Part shown: one piece after another, positions 34,201 to 42,644 of the stretch | How positions within the stretch are numbered: the first letter of the stretch is position 1 | Layout of the letters: each line of letters opens with the position of its first letter | Source of the DNA: Meandrina meandrites | Taxonomy: Eukaryota > Cnidaria > Anthozoa > Scleractinia > Meandrinidae | Assembly (NCBI GenBank): GCA_963693305.1 | Contig: OY855914.1 | Coordinates: 14,492,699 to 14,556,698 of the forward strand | Direction of reading: 5' to 3' | Length of the DNA: 64,000 bases | Translations under genes and position numbers: made by a program | The notes under the pieces: generated by a model | What the model saw: the letters and a program-made list of their open reading frames with translations, nothing else | Told to the model about the DNA's origin: nothing | Database searches by the model: none

Positions 34201-37200
34201 AAACACGGATGAATTGTAATGAACATGATTTAGCAAAAGTACTTCACCAACGAAAAACCACTATCATGGTCAATTCAAGAACACTGCTTGAGGAGAATTA
34301 GCGAAGGAGACGAGACGGGAAATGTTCCGATGAAAAATAAAATTATCCATCGGTTTAATGTTTAGCTCGAAGAAAAGAAGATAAACGTAGCGGTGCACCG
34401 ACGATGACCGGTAGCTAGAAAGCGTACTAAAAACGGACGAACTGAGAGCTGAGCGTTATTCCTACTTTGCGCGTTTCTCAGGTTTTCTTTACCTCTGCAG
34501 TGTTTCGTCACAAACAGATACGAATTAAAGTTATTGGCTTCAATATTAGAACACCTACAGTGCCCTAATATTATTTACAATAATAATAAAAGTATTAAAA
34601 CTCGGATCATTTAAAATCCTTGTTTTAATATGAAAGGATGCAATAGACGTGTCTTGGCCTTCTGAGCACGAGGAAACAAATGAAAAAGCTGGTTGGAAAC
34701 AATAAAGTATTGCAAAAATTGAACTGAGATTTAATATTACAACAAGCAAGAGAGGATGACTCTCTTGCAACAAGCCATGTTTGCAGTGACAATAATTATA
34801 AAAACAATATATAATTTTATACAACAACCGAGTTACTGCGCGCATTGTGATTGGCTGATGCCTGTCATCTATTAGAGTACAGATGTACAGATGACGTCAC
34901 TGCGATGACGTCACTGCGTGATCAGAGTTCATAGTCCAAGTCAGTCTTCTCGGCAAAGTTTTTCAAAACTTGCAGCGAAAACAACTAGAGAAAATTCAGC
35001 TTAATTATAAATCTACATCGAGGAACAATCCGCCAAATACTCTACACCTTTCGAGACATTTAACTGGGCTAAACAAGCTTAAAGTAGACAGTGACGGACT
35101 TGAAAAAATATTTATCGAATGCTGCAAGTGTTTGTCCGATGCTCGAGCAGTTTGAAGACGCTACGGGAAATCAATGAATGGCAGTATAACGCCGTTGAAC
35201 GCTTACCTTTAGCTAAAGCTTGCAGAGTACAAATGGAATAAAGGTCAGTTTCTTTTGTTGACATTTCATTTTTCCTTCGTATTGCGTATTTTAAAATCGG
35301 TTTAACAGTGCTTCGTGATTACGGACAACTATCTCGAAATGAAAACAATCGCAACCGAGGCTCACCGGTGACGGCGCTTTAGCGATACTGAAGTGTGCAG
35401 AAGTCTTGTTATTGTATAAAACAAATAGATTCCATTTTGCCTAGTGCGTCTGTTCAGTTATAGATCACAGAAGACGTCAAAATGTGGTAAGAACATCAGT
35501 GACCCACTCGCCTAGCGGCTCGTGGGCCACTTTTTTGTTCTTACCACATTTTGACGTCATCTGTGATCTATAACTGAACAGACGCACGGCAAAATGGAAT
35601 CTATTTGTTAAATAACAAGAACCTTCCCAGAATCCTTTTCAACTGAAAAATCGTAAATGCCAAATAACTTGGTCAGTTTGAAGCCTGCAGTACTACTATG
35701 TCGTATACAAATAACTCTTACCATAAACTACTTCTCATATGAGACATAGGGTGACGTCATCGGCCACGTGACCAGAAAGGGCCACAATTTCAAATTCGCT
35801 TGAAATCTTTACTAGAATCTTTCTCTTAGGATATTTTTAAGCGAAGTTGTAGTTTTTTAAATAGTGCTTTAAAAAATGGCCATGATTACTTTTTCCTGAA
35901 AATGCACGGCAGTGAAAAGTACAATTGAAAAGTTTGTTGGCTTCCTGCTCAGCGACCATTTGCGGTAGAGACTAAAGAAAATTTTGCCAAAGGCAGGAGT
36001 GTGTGCTCTTTATGATGGCGTTGTCAGTTTCTTCTCATTTTAATTGGTTTTTGCCAGGATGGATTTTATTTCTTTCAGACGAAAGGAGTGGAGCCTGGGG
36101 AGAAGTTTAGCAGCAGCCCCTCCCCCTCTCCGCTGCTTGGGGATTCCCGGTGGTCCGTATTGCGGGCTCCCGACAAGAAAATGTTCAAAATGGCGACCAG
36201 TTATATAGTTTGAGTTATATAGGGTAGTTTTGCCGATGTTTTTCCTTCTTGACGCGATCACAACGAGTTTCCAAACACGGGGTATTCTTCTTCTATTCGT
36301 ATTCCCGATAACGAAGAATATGTAATGAGGAGACACGGCGAGGGAAACGTTTCGCAAACATTTCTTACAGAAACTTACAGGGACCTGAGGTAAGCGTTTC
36401 TCATTGTACAACGATTTTATTTTGAACACTGGTTTAAGCTTATGTATTCGACGTTTATCATGTGTGAGCATATATAAAAGTGCTAACGATAAAATCGTGC
36501 AAACTGGAATTGAAGCTAAGCTCGAAGGAAAAAAAAAGATTTTGAGTGTCAGTCATTTCGTCATGGCATGTGATTTGTATTTATGCTTGTCATCTGAATT
36601 TTAAGCTACTTCAAATTAATAAGAATCGCATCCTTTCATTATTTAGACGTGAAGAAATGTTTCTCAGAATATTGACCGAGTGGATTGTAACAAGTTCTGG
36701 GAGTTGTTGATCTCTTAACTGTTATAATGTCTGTTTGTACTGCAACAGGCAAAGTGTTTTCAAGGCTAACTGGAGTGCTATTTAGGCTAACTGGAATCTT
36801 ATCTAGGTTAACTGGAATGGCTCGCATGTTTCATGACACATAAGTGCCATACGAGCCAGAAATTCCTAACCCAATAAATATATAGCCTAACCTCAAGCCA
36901 CATAAGCTAACTATACTCAGGCTTACTGGAGTACTGTTTAGGCTAACCAGAGAGCTATTAAGGCTAACCAGTGTGCTATTCAGATTAACTGGAATGCCTC
37001 TCATGACTTGTTGGCTTGCACTTTGTCAAGACCCAAGTTTTCTTTTTGGAAATTAGCCATGTAGTAGCTGTAAATTTGACTTAAATAAACTCCATATTAG
37101 TTTTTGTTGACAACTTGCTCTACGAGAAAACCAAACAAAGATTTCTGTAACATAATGTTTTGAGATGAACAGATTACAAAAATTCAGCTTTAGGGTCCAA

Positions 37201-40200
37201 AACATTTAATAATCTGACATTTTTCTCCAATGATTATTGAAAGTAAGGGTGCAAAGAAAATTGATTTCTTCCTTGCCTGACTCAGGTAGACTGGGCAAGG
37301 TGAAACCATTATATGCTTATCCAAAGACTGATGTTTCTCCGGAAACAACAACAAAGTAAAAAATCCATAAATATCATTTTTGTATCTAGCAAGTGTAAAA
37401 AATTATTGGATCCAATAGCCCAACATGAAAGCAGTCAGTTTTTTGTTTCACACCCTAAAAAGGCCATTTAATTTTAATATACAGTTTGCATGTTGGAAAG
37501 ATAGCAATTTCACCAAAATAAATAGTTTTTGTTTGTTTTGTTTCTATTTAAAGGTGACTCGAAGACTTTGCAATGACATTCCTCTTAAGTCAACTTGAAA
37601 ATGAACTCAAAAATACACATTTTGTTAATGTAATAAAATTGTCACAATTGATTCCCACATGTTGCCAGTTTAAACCTGAACATACTTTAGTGACCTTCAT
37701 AGCTATTTATGTAATATGAACCCAGCCTCAAGAGTTCTCATGGGCCCGATGAGGATAAGTAAGTAATTATGTAATATGGGCATCCCAGAACCCAATTAGG
37801 CTACATGTGAATACTGGCACTTTATTACATGCAAGTTTTAAAACCATTCTGGGGCTTGTGACAAAAATATTTTGTTCCAATAAAAATAATGAAATTACAG
37901 ACAATTTACATAATTATTATCACAGACCATAAAGTTTACTCCAGGTTAAGTAAAGACGTCAAGTTTTTTTGCAGCACAGGCTAAAGTGTCTTCAATAGTT
38001 TAATGGCAGTCTAATTAAAATGTGTGGTTCCAAATAATATTCATACCTCCCCCAAGGATGGTTCTTTGCTTTGGACCCTCCTACCCCCTGGAATTTCCAG
38101 TATAGCTTCATATTTTCTTTTAAAAACTTGGGTTATTGAGATCACCCCCTTACCCCCCCTCCCCCTTCGGAATTTCCAATGACCATCTCCTTGGCGTGGG
38201 TATGGATATTTTCTGGAACTGCACAATGTAGGTATTTGCTTATAAAAGTAAGCTGCAGATTGGTTCACCTTAATCTATTTTGTTAACCTTTTTACATTCA
38301 CCTGTTTTCTGTGGGCTATATAATTATATATTGTTTTTACCGGTTTCACTTGTAATAATAATAATAATAATAATAATAATTAAATTATTAAATTAAATTA
38401 AATATGCTAATGTGCCTTGAAAAAAACAAAAGAGACAAAAACAAGAACAAATAAAAATACAATAAAAAGGAAATACTAAAAGTTAAGAAACTAGCGGACT
38501 TCAGATGCAGTGAAGGACAGCTGACGTGTAGCCTTCGTAAATGTCAGCGTTCGCATTGTGTCGGGGATCGAGTTCCACGCCTTGGCAGCAGTATACCTTA
38601 CAGATTTCAGTCCATATGTAGTGGTGTTAACTTTTTGGATGACCAGCTTATATCAAGGAACTATATCAAGGATTGTACTGTAAAGGAGACTTATGGAAAC
38701 TGATACTCTTTAATAAAACTATACTAGTTTACAACTATGACCTAATTTCTCAGGAAACGACTTATGATTTACTCATGATTTAGTCCGCGCAAGAGCTCAG
38801 GCAGGATCTGCTTTCATGTATGCTTTTGGTCATGTATGATAGCGCACAGCACTGGCACTGCTTATGTAAAAAGGATTTACGCCAGGCTACTCCTCATGTT
38901 GCGCGACACAAAGTTTCGCGCCTTCACGATGCCGGTTTCAGGCTGCAAGTCACAGCAGTAGAATTAGACTGAAGAGAGTTTCGAGTCAAGTCACAAATTT
39001 TGCCTTGAAGAGCAGAGTATTTTACTGTTTCAGTTTACTTTTGTGCGCTGTAAATCCAAGATGATACTTGTTTGAAATCCTGCCTCGCGCCTGGTCACAT
39101 ATCAAAACACAAATCAACGAGGCAAACAAATTGGCGCACGCTTCTTAGTGTTGATTACTGGTTTCTGGTTTGGGTACAATGATAATTTGCTCGCACTAGA
39201 AAATAACGAAATACTTTGCGCATCGTGCAAATTTTTCACCGTTATATACTGTTTACCATAAAGATTAGCTAAAAACGGAACGACGTTTCGGTGGGTGGCA
39301 CCATTATCAAGTATGTGACGAAAAAAATAATTTATACTAAAAGGTGCGAAATGTAATAATTAAATTGTAACTGTTTAGTGTTCATGTCATTCCAGTGAGG
39401 TGTCAAAAACACTTATTACTGTGGAGCGAGCGCAGCGAGCGGAGCAGTAATTCATAATCAAAATTTATAAGAAAGGTAGGCGAAATCGAGATTTTGCCGT
39501 GGTTTTTAACTTTGCTTTCAGCGGACCACGATGCTTTGCGCCGCGGTAGAGCCTCGTTTTCAGCGAACCACAATGGTCTGCGCTCTGGAAGAGCCTCCCT
39601 TTCTACGGACCAGAGTACACTTCGCATTGGTAGAGCCTCGATTTGAAACAAAGGCAACAACAAAGAGGGCCTGCCGTAAATAAGTTACACTCTAAGCTTT
39701 CCAATAGTATTGTCGTCTGTCACTGTGTTGGATAACTTAAACTCTGGCGGTTCGGATCTTTCGGCGGACGGGCATGTCTTGCAAAAAACAAAAAAAATCA
39801 CTAATATTGTATTTTCGTACAGGCCTTGACGTATTCCACGAAAATTAGAAAGTAGTTTAAGTACCTTTTCTGGTAGCTTTGTCGTTTGCTTCTGCAGCTG
39901 CCATGTGTTTCTTGCCAAATTCCGCATCTCGGCGACTTTGACAGGCTTTCATGTGTTCGCACTCATGCTCACGCACGCATTCGCACAACTACATTCGATA
40001 ATTTTTAAAATTTGTTTCTGTGGTTTGTCGTTTTACGCTTGTGCAGCACCTGCCATGTGCTTGTTGCTGAATCATTTGTGGATTGTTTTTTTCACACTTT
40101 TGTGACTTGAACATGCTTTCGTGTGTAAGTCAGCCCGGTACCGTCACAGGGGGCCCAAGCACCTGTTATAACAAGTCGGTCAAAATGGCGGCGGCAAAAT

Positions 40201-41665
40201 TATAAGGATTTGTTATAACATGAGCCTGGGCCCCCTGCGTGAGAAGCAACTTGTGATCATTCATCTGACAAGGCTGTCAAGTCAGAAACGAGCGTTTTAT
40301 CTTTTAATACTCCTGTGAAACTCTTGCCAGACTTGCCACGGCGTACGCGACAACGCAGTAATAAACGCAGTAATGAAAAGAAGAAGGACACACATGCGAG
40401 CTTCGTCTGCATCTTCACTTTTGCACGAGGAACACATTAAACCCCACTGCGCATCCTGAATCTTCGATTCGCGTTTAACCACAATTCTTTGCGCCCTTGA
40501 TCTTACCGCCGCTGCGCACCCTGAATTTTCTATTCGTGCATAACCACAATTCCTTGCGTTTCGTAAGAAAAAAGCGATTGCAAACCCCATAAAGTAATCC
40601 TTTGCCGATTAGAGAGCTGCCTCACTCGTTCGCTTCAGGCTCACTCGCTGCGGCAGCAATAAAACAGGAACATTTCTTTGTTGTGAGACTTTTTATCCAA
40701 AAACATTCACGAACTTGCATTGATTTAATTGATTTTTTTATTTTATTTTTCCAGCTCTATCTGGTTTATCGGTAAGCTACTGCCTCCAGCTAACTTCAAC
40801 TGTGCAATGGATGCTGCAAGCAGTTGGAGAAGCGGAGAATTACATGACATCTGTGGAACGAGTTTTGGCTTACGCACAACTTCAGCCCGAGCCCGGTTTT
40901 GGCTTATGCAACCCGCACATTCCTAAGGGATGGCCAGAAAAGGGCTCTATAACCTTCAGCGATGTCTGTTTGCGTTATTACGCTGATGGCCCTTCTGTTT
41001 TAAAAGGCATTAACTTTGATGTCTGTCCTGGAGAGAAAATAGGCATCGTTGGACGCACTGGTGCTGGCAAGTCTTCACTTCTTGCGTGCTTATTGCGAAT
41101 GCCTGCAAACACCGAAGGTGAAGTTACCATCGATGGAATATCCTTGGCTGACCTCAACGTTCAAGAAGTTCGCTCTGCAATCGCAGTTATTCCTCAGAAC
41201 CCTTTTCTTTTCAACGACGTGCTTCGCCGAAGTCTTGGTCCAGCGGACAAATTTGCTGATGGAGAGTTGTGGAACATGTTGGAAAAAGTTCAGATGAAGT
41301 CGACTGTGGAAAATAGAGAGGGACAACTAAACTGCCACGTCACAGAGAATGGGGCCAATTTCAGTGTTGGAGAACGTCAGTTGATCTGCTTCGCTCGCGC
41401 TCTGCTGTTTGGTAAAAAGATCATTGTGATGGATGAAGCAACATCCAGTGTCGATAATCAAACGGATGAGCTGATTCAGAAGATTATTCGCAACGAAATG
41501 ATTCACTGCACTGTTATTACAATTGCCCATCGTTTGAGTACAGTTATTGACTATGACAGAATCATGGTTCTCGATGGTGGAAAAATTGTTGAAATGGATT
41601 CACCGAAAGTTTTACTTGGAAACAAGCTCAGTTGTTTCTACAAGCTGTATCACGGTTTACCGTAA
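18682..41665 (+). CDS. ABCC4: ABCC-family (MRP4-like) ABC transporter, exon-interrupted
   Basis: Plasma-membrane ATP-driven exporter; MRP4-type members move organic anions, cyclic nucleotides and conjugates. Coding exons are 18682-19218, 20995-21371, 21770-21965 joined to 24471-25587, 26232-26802, 27556-27692 and 40755-41665. All phases match and give 1,281 aa (human ABCC4 is about 1,325). There is no TMD0, as in short MRPs. NBD1 has Walker A GPVGCGKT (about 482-489), signature LSGGQ (572-576) and LLDDP with Asp replacing the catalytic Glu (597), normal for ABCC. NBD2 has GRTGAGKS (1078-1085), signature SVGER, MDE (1204-1206) and an H-loop His (1237). The C-terminus ends HGLP and lacks the PDZ-binding tail I recall for ABCC4. 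About 2.5 kb of transposon interrupts the third coding exon (see 21966-24470). ABCC identity is certain; the ABCC4 assignment is likely. Confidence 0.93.
19254..19349. mobile_element. Short foldback element in intron 1
   Basis: Left arm taaacacactgcggtgacaa (continuing acatgacaagacaac) is mirrored by the right arm ending at 19349. The arms are about 38 bp with one or two mismatches around an 18-bp loop, 35 bp downstream of exon 1. Confidence 0.8.
20285..20515. repeat. Dispersed repeat, unit 1 (GGCGGCC...TGGTGTAC type)
   Basis: Contains ttggtgtactaaagttgtac and its inverse caccaacatggcg, then a conserved block ending GCGTGACAGTG. Diverged copies are at 20640-20885 and 55285-55480. Non-coding. 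Confidence 0.65.
20640..20885. repeat. Dispersed repeat, unit 2
   Basis: Same layout as unit 1: CCGCCATATTGGTGCACCGC, then ACTCATGGCGGATCC, a TGTAAATTTGTGCAAAACAT block and a GCGTGACAGTG end. Spacing to unit 1 suggests an old local duplication. Confidence 0.65.
20995..21371 (+). CDS. ABCC4: ABC transporter exon 2
   Basis: Acceptor GCAG|ATC, donor CG|GTATGT, phase 0 to phase 2. Encodes SSGYVINLITKD and the ABCC-typical coupling region ATLTDRRMRIINDVVCGIRVLKMNAWE. An alternative GTAAGG donor 8 nt upstream would break the frame with exon 3. Confidence 0.9.
21372..21769 (+). other. ABC transporter intron 2
   Basis: 398 bp, GTATGT to TTTGTTTCAG. The acceptor at 21769 fits the phase. An upstream TTTCAG at about 21657 would introduce a stop. 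Confidence 0.8.
21770..21965 (+). CDS. ABCC4: ABC transporter exon 3, 5' part (before insertion)
   Basis: Starts phase 2 (R|SELNLIYKKGV) and encodes the last helices of TMD1 up to LQKPVTILF. At 21966 the transposable array begins with AACCGCGC. Read through, the frame ends at a stop near 22157, so an unspliced message would stop before NBD1. Confidence 0.85.
21966..24470 (+). mobile_element. Head-to-tail array of helentron/HINE-like elements in an ABC exon
   Basis: Five full or partial copies of one family. 5' fragments are at 21966-22024 and 22025-22075. A long copy with an internal partial duplication is at 22076-23572. A complete copy of 743 bp is at 23578-24320. An internally deleted copy is at 24321-24468. 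Each 5' end is an imperfect palindrome, AACCGCGCGGCC through GAGCGCGGTT, followed by CTTG. Each 3' end is AGCGCGGTT, then the palindrome AAGTTGCTATAGCAACTT, then CTTG. Copies are flanked by TT on both sides. Palindromes at both termini, T-T insertion and tandem copies fit Helitron2/helentron non-autonomous elements, but no Rep/helicase is here and the class is inferred. Confidence 0.75.
23578..24320 (+). mobile_element. Complete copy of the helentron-like element
   Basis: Best reference copy, 743 bp, with both terminal palindromes. The interior contains ggtgaccagacccgaacctc (shared with 22150 and 24335), a GGTTACGTCATTAGAAGGGA block and no coding frame. The same interior blocks occur in the longer copy at 22076-23572. 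Confidence 0.75.
24471..25587 (+). CDS. ABCC4: ABC transporter exon 3, 3' part (after insertion; NBD1)
   Basis: Resumes at GCC (AYELRALF) in the frame left at 21965 if the array and one TT are removed. Encodes the linker, the complete NBD1 (Walker A, CQTPWVFSGT Q-loop region, GERGVSLSGGQRARV signature, LLDDPLSAVD, H-loop THQ) and the start of TMD2. Ends CCT GAA G|GTAAGT, phase 1. Confidence 0.92.
25588..26231 (+). other. ABC transporter intron after NBD1 exon
   Basis: 644 bp, GTAAGT to CTATCAACAG. No repeat of note. Confidence 0.85.
26232..26802 (+). CDS. ABCC4: ABC transporter exon 4 (TMD2)
   Basis: Phase 1 to phase 2. Encodes SSFWLAHWT, membrane helices and the ABCC signature stretch VRFFDVSRAGRILNRFAKDIG followed by the YKRQKEF coupling segment. 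Ends TAC AG|GTTTGC. The frame stays open some 65 nt further, but the next exon continues the family alignment from this donor. Confidence 0.9.
26870..26990. repeat. SINE-like remnant
   Basis: ATGGGATACCAGAGTCCATC then CAGGGTTGCGCC echoes the ATGCTAGTCCATCGCAGGGTTACGCC block of the better-preserved SINE at 31440-31665. The tRNA head is not preserved. Confidence 0.4.
27089..27277. mobile_element. Foldback MITE (TAATAGGCCATTTCCGAGTTGC type)
   Basis: Left arm 27089-27155 (taataggctatttccgagtt..., cgaaaccattca) and right arm 27208-27277 are inverted repeats of about 66-70 bp with few mismatches. I recall this as a common coral repeat. Confidence 0.85.
27349..27526. mobile_element. MITE with GGSTGCGTTCSTTTGG termini
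   Basis: The left end gaggctgcgttcctttgga and the reverse complement of the right end (agggtgcgttcgtttggga) match over about 24 bp and continue into ATGATC(C/G)...GATC palindromes. About 178 bp, non-coding. It resembles hAT-type MITEs, but no clear 8-bp duplication is visible. Confidence 0.6.
27556..27692 (+). CDS. ABCC4: ABC transporter exon 5 (TMD2, short)
   Basis: 137 nt, acceptor TTTTTCAG and donor GATGCAG|GTAAAT, phase 2 to phase 1. Encodes SYQDRNNKAWYCYCTSLKWV and GLRLDILSSF and a hydrophobic helix. It matches the ABCC4 segment containing AW and RLD motifs, and it is required to join exons 4 and 6 in frame. Confidence 0.9.
28218..28415. repeat. Local duplicate, unit 1
   Basis: ATGGCGGAAAATTTC...CAACTTTTGGATCTAGC...AATAGCCTATTCTGTTTAC is repeated in diverged form at 28628-28820. 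The two units are about 400 bp apart. Confidence 0.6.
28628..28820. repeat. Local duplicate, unit 2
   Basis: Second copy: ATGGCGGATAATTTC...CAACTTTTGGACCTAGC...ATAGCCTATTCTGTTTAC...ATCACAGGTCTTGAAG. Same orientation as unit 1. Confidence 0.6.
28821..29236. other. No gene seen (within last ABC intron)
   Basis: Nothing recognisable. Confidence 0.4.
29237..30531 (+). repeat. Dispersed 0.93-kb repeat, copy B, with nested element
   Basis: Same sequence as copy A (16741-17666) in the same orientation, interrupted by a 391-bp element at 29634-30024. Minor indels relative to copy A include a missing ACAGACAAC unit and a missing ATCGTCATCGCT stretch. Both copies end in the same TGACGTCA-containing palindrome. 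Confidence 0.9.
29634..30024. mobile_element. hAT-like MITE with 8-bp target duplications
   Basis: Flanked by TTCGGTTC at 29626-29633 and 30025-30032. Inverted termini of about 48 bp: the left end contains atgcgaggcagacctgcgag, and the right end is its inverse (ctcgcaggtctgcctcgcat). The interior is built of direct repeats on the theme GGCTAACCGRAGTGCTATTT. An 8-bp duplication with inverted termini points to the hAT superfamily. No transposase frame. Confidence 0.85.
30532..31439. other. No gene seen (within last ABC intron)
   Basis: Includes CAACTGACGTCACGGCAGCC and ACCAACATGGCCGCCTTG fragments that belong to the dispersed non-coding families of this window. Confidence 0.4.
31440..31665 (-). 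repeat. tRNA-headed SINE
   Basis: On the minus strand the head has an A box TGGTTAGTGCA (31632-31622) and a degenerate B box about 35 nt on. The body carries the blocks TCTTGGGCAAGACACTTTAC and CCAGGTGTATAAATGGGTCC and ends near ATGGACTAGCATTGCATTCA. I recall the same layout as a common coral SINE. An internal CACTGTGTTGTT inversion around 31560-31600 has disturbed the B box. Confidence 0.7.
31666..34888. other. No gene seen (within last ABC intron)
   Basis: Short open frames (32227-32457 minus, 32486-32830 plus, 34555-34845 minus) have no recognisable domains. A poly-T run lies near 33343. Confidence 0.4.
34889..34919. repeat. Tandem CRE-like palindromes
   Basis: GATGACGTCACTGC occurs twice back to back, each holding the CRE core TGACGTCA. 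It may be a chance feature of a repeat; I see no transcript context. Confidence 0.5.
34920..35404. other. No gene seen (within last ABC intron)
   Basis: A 61-codon frame at 34970-35155 has no known domain. Confidence 0.35.
35405..35619. mobile_element. Near-perfect 215-bp palindrome
   Basis: Left arm 35405-35494 and right arm 35537-35619 are inverted copies of about 85 bp, and the centre (gtgacccactcgcctagcgg, mirrored by ctcgtgggccac) continues the palindrome almost without a loop. A typical foldback MITE. Confidence 0.9.
36760..37025. mobile_element. Decayed relative of the hAT-like MITE
   Basis: Same internal unit (AAGGCTAACTGGAGTGCTAT and variants at 36763, 36786, 36807, 36930, 36952, 36974) and residual ends containing GGCTCGCATG and CTCTCATGACTTG. 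More diverged than 29634-30024. Confidence 0.65.
37026..38352. other. No gene seen (within last ABC intron)
   Basis: AT-rich, with a C-rich stretch at about 38080-38165. Nothing recognisable. Confidence 0.4.
38353..38380. repeat. (AAT)n microsatellite, probable LINE tail
   Basis: About nine TAA units. They lie just 3' (in minus-strand sense) of a LINE protein end, so they are probably the tail of that retroelement and not an independent microsatellite. Confidence 0.8.
38491..38649 (-). pseudogene. LINE reverse-transcriptase C-terminal fragment
   Basis: A 52-codon frame reading toward lower coordinates contains TYGLKSVRYTAAKAWNSIPD and ends ASEVR-stop. The block (G-x-(K/R)-S-(I/V)-x-Y-x-A-x-K-x-W-N-x-(I/L)-P) is the typical end of the RT protein in CR1/L2/jockey-like LINEs. 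It has no start and sits just before an AAT-rich tail, so it is a severely 5'-truncated insertion inside the last ABC intron. Confidence 0.75.
39515..39640 (-). repeat. Three 42-bp tandem units
   Basis: Units 39515-39556, 39557-39598 and 39599-39640, about 70% identical, each ending GTAGAGCCTCG or similar on plus. On minus each unit reads as a 14-residue repeat on the theme EALPxRxxxWxxEx within an open frame 39663-39403. No other gene evidence. Confidence 0.75.
40146..40241. mobile_element. Short foldback element
   Basis: GGGGGCCCAAGCACCTGTTA at the left mirrors the right end TGAGCCTGGGCCCCC over about 27 bp. The centre holds AAAATGGCGGCGGCAAAAT. Confidence 0.75.
40447..40560. repeat. Two 65-bp tandem units
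   Basis: CTGCGCATCCTGAATCTTCG... and CTGCGCACCCTGAATTTTCT... each lead to AACCACAATTCYTTGCG. The open frame on minus across it is probably incidental. Confidence 0.65.
40755..41665 (+). CDS. ABCC4: ABC transporter exon 6 (end of TMD2, NBD2, stop)
   Basis: 911 nt from acceptor TTCCAG|CT to TAA. Encodes the last TMD2 helices (LQLTSTVQWMLQAVGEAENY), the linker ERVLAYAQL and the whole NBD2: Walker A GRTGAGKSSL, Q-loop PQNPFLF, signature FSVGERQLICFAR, Walker B IIVMDEATSSVD and H-loop TIAHRLST. NBD2 keeps the catalytic Glu that NBD1 lacks. In-frame splicing with exon 5 restores GDA|LSGLSV. Confidence 0.93.
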
Positions 41666-41685
41666 TGTCCATGGGATAGATACAC

Positions 41686-41797
41686 CTTATTCGATGGTTT
41701 AACATATAATACGCGCGGATATTTTGCGAGTTGCGTAGTATATGAGCAATGAGCAAAATGCCAGCTCGTATTATATGTTAAACAATCGAATAAGGGA
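41686..41797. mobile_element. Foldback element just after the ABC stop codon
   Basis: CCTTATTCGATGGTTTAACA at the left mirrors GTTAAACAATCGAATAAGG at the right, with arms of about 30 bp. It lies 20 bp past the stop, so it is probably transcribed in the 3' UTR and could form a hairpin. Confidence 0.8.
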
Positions 41798-42064
41798 TTT
41801 ATTATTCCACTTAGAAAAAGAGTTTAGTTCGACCATTTTGTCGCTCCACTTTTAGTCCGTATTTTTGCCCTGTTCTACAGTGTAATAACGTGGCTTGTTT
41901 TGCGCGTTCTTTTGCCCTAATATGGTAAAATGGCACAGTGGAATAATAATACTCTGTTATTTTCAGTTAAAGCTCTCGTAGGTCACTCGTAAGCTCTCGT
42001 TGGTTGCCAGCTCTAGTTACGACAACTTTCGTGAAACCTTTTTTGAACTGTCACTCAAACTAAT

Positions 42065-42070
42065 AATAAA
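42065..42070 (+). terminator. Candidate poly(A) signal of ABC gene
   Basis: AATAAA 400 bp downstream of the stop. It is the first exact match I find; unverified. Confidence 0.3.
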
Positions 42071-42644
42071 ACTAATAATTAGAAGTTCTCGTAGTTGACC
42101 GCTACTGTGTGCAATCACGACCACCCTCAAGAATTACCAACTGGTAGCCAAGGTAACTTCTGGTGTTTTCTTTTTTTTAAGCTCTCGATCGTAAGTGACC
42201 TTTCAAAGATTTTGATTCGTATTATTAGCTCCATAACCACAGAAATAAGAGAATCATGCATGCATAGAAATAGAAGAACCATGCATTTAATTTTTTATTG
42301 TCAGCTCGCAGCGCGTACGCGTGACGACGACGTGGCGCAACATGGCGGGTATATTCCAGAAATAGATCAACCTAGGCATGCCGGAAACCCATGTTATGGT
42401 CAATTGACAGCTGTTAAAACAAGATAGCCGCTAACCAGTAGCACATTCCATATCGCGGGCTCAGGTGTAGAGCTAATCGAGTCTCCCATGAAAGTGACCA
42501 AACCCTGACTTTCACCACCCCCCAGCAAGCCAGCAAATCAATGCCGGACCCTGGTCTCCCTAGGGCTGTTAGGTCAATGTCCCAGCACAGGTGACGGAGC
42601 CTCCCGACTACCGTCGGCCTTCAAGATATATTAGTCGTATAAGT
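42071..42644. other. No gene seen
   Basis: 42430-42620 has the look of a retro-repeat body (GGACCCTGGTCTCCCTAGGG, CCTCCCGACTACCGTCGGCC) but I cannot assign it. Confidence 0.35.

Larger units (their letters stand above)
27693..40754 (+). other. ABC transporter last intron, 13 kb
   Basis: From GTAAAT to TTTTTCCAG. It has accumulated copy B of the dispersed repeat, a SINE, a LINE tail, palindromes and microsatellites. I found no embedded gene. Confidence 0.85.
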
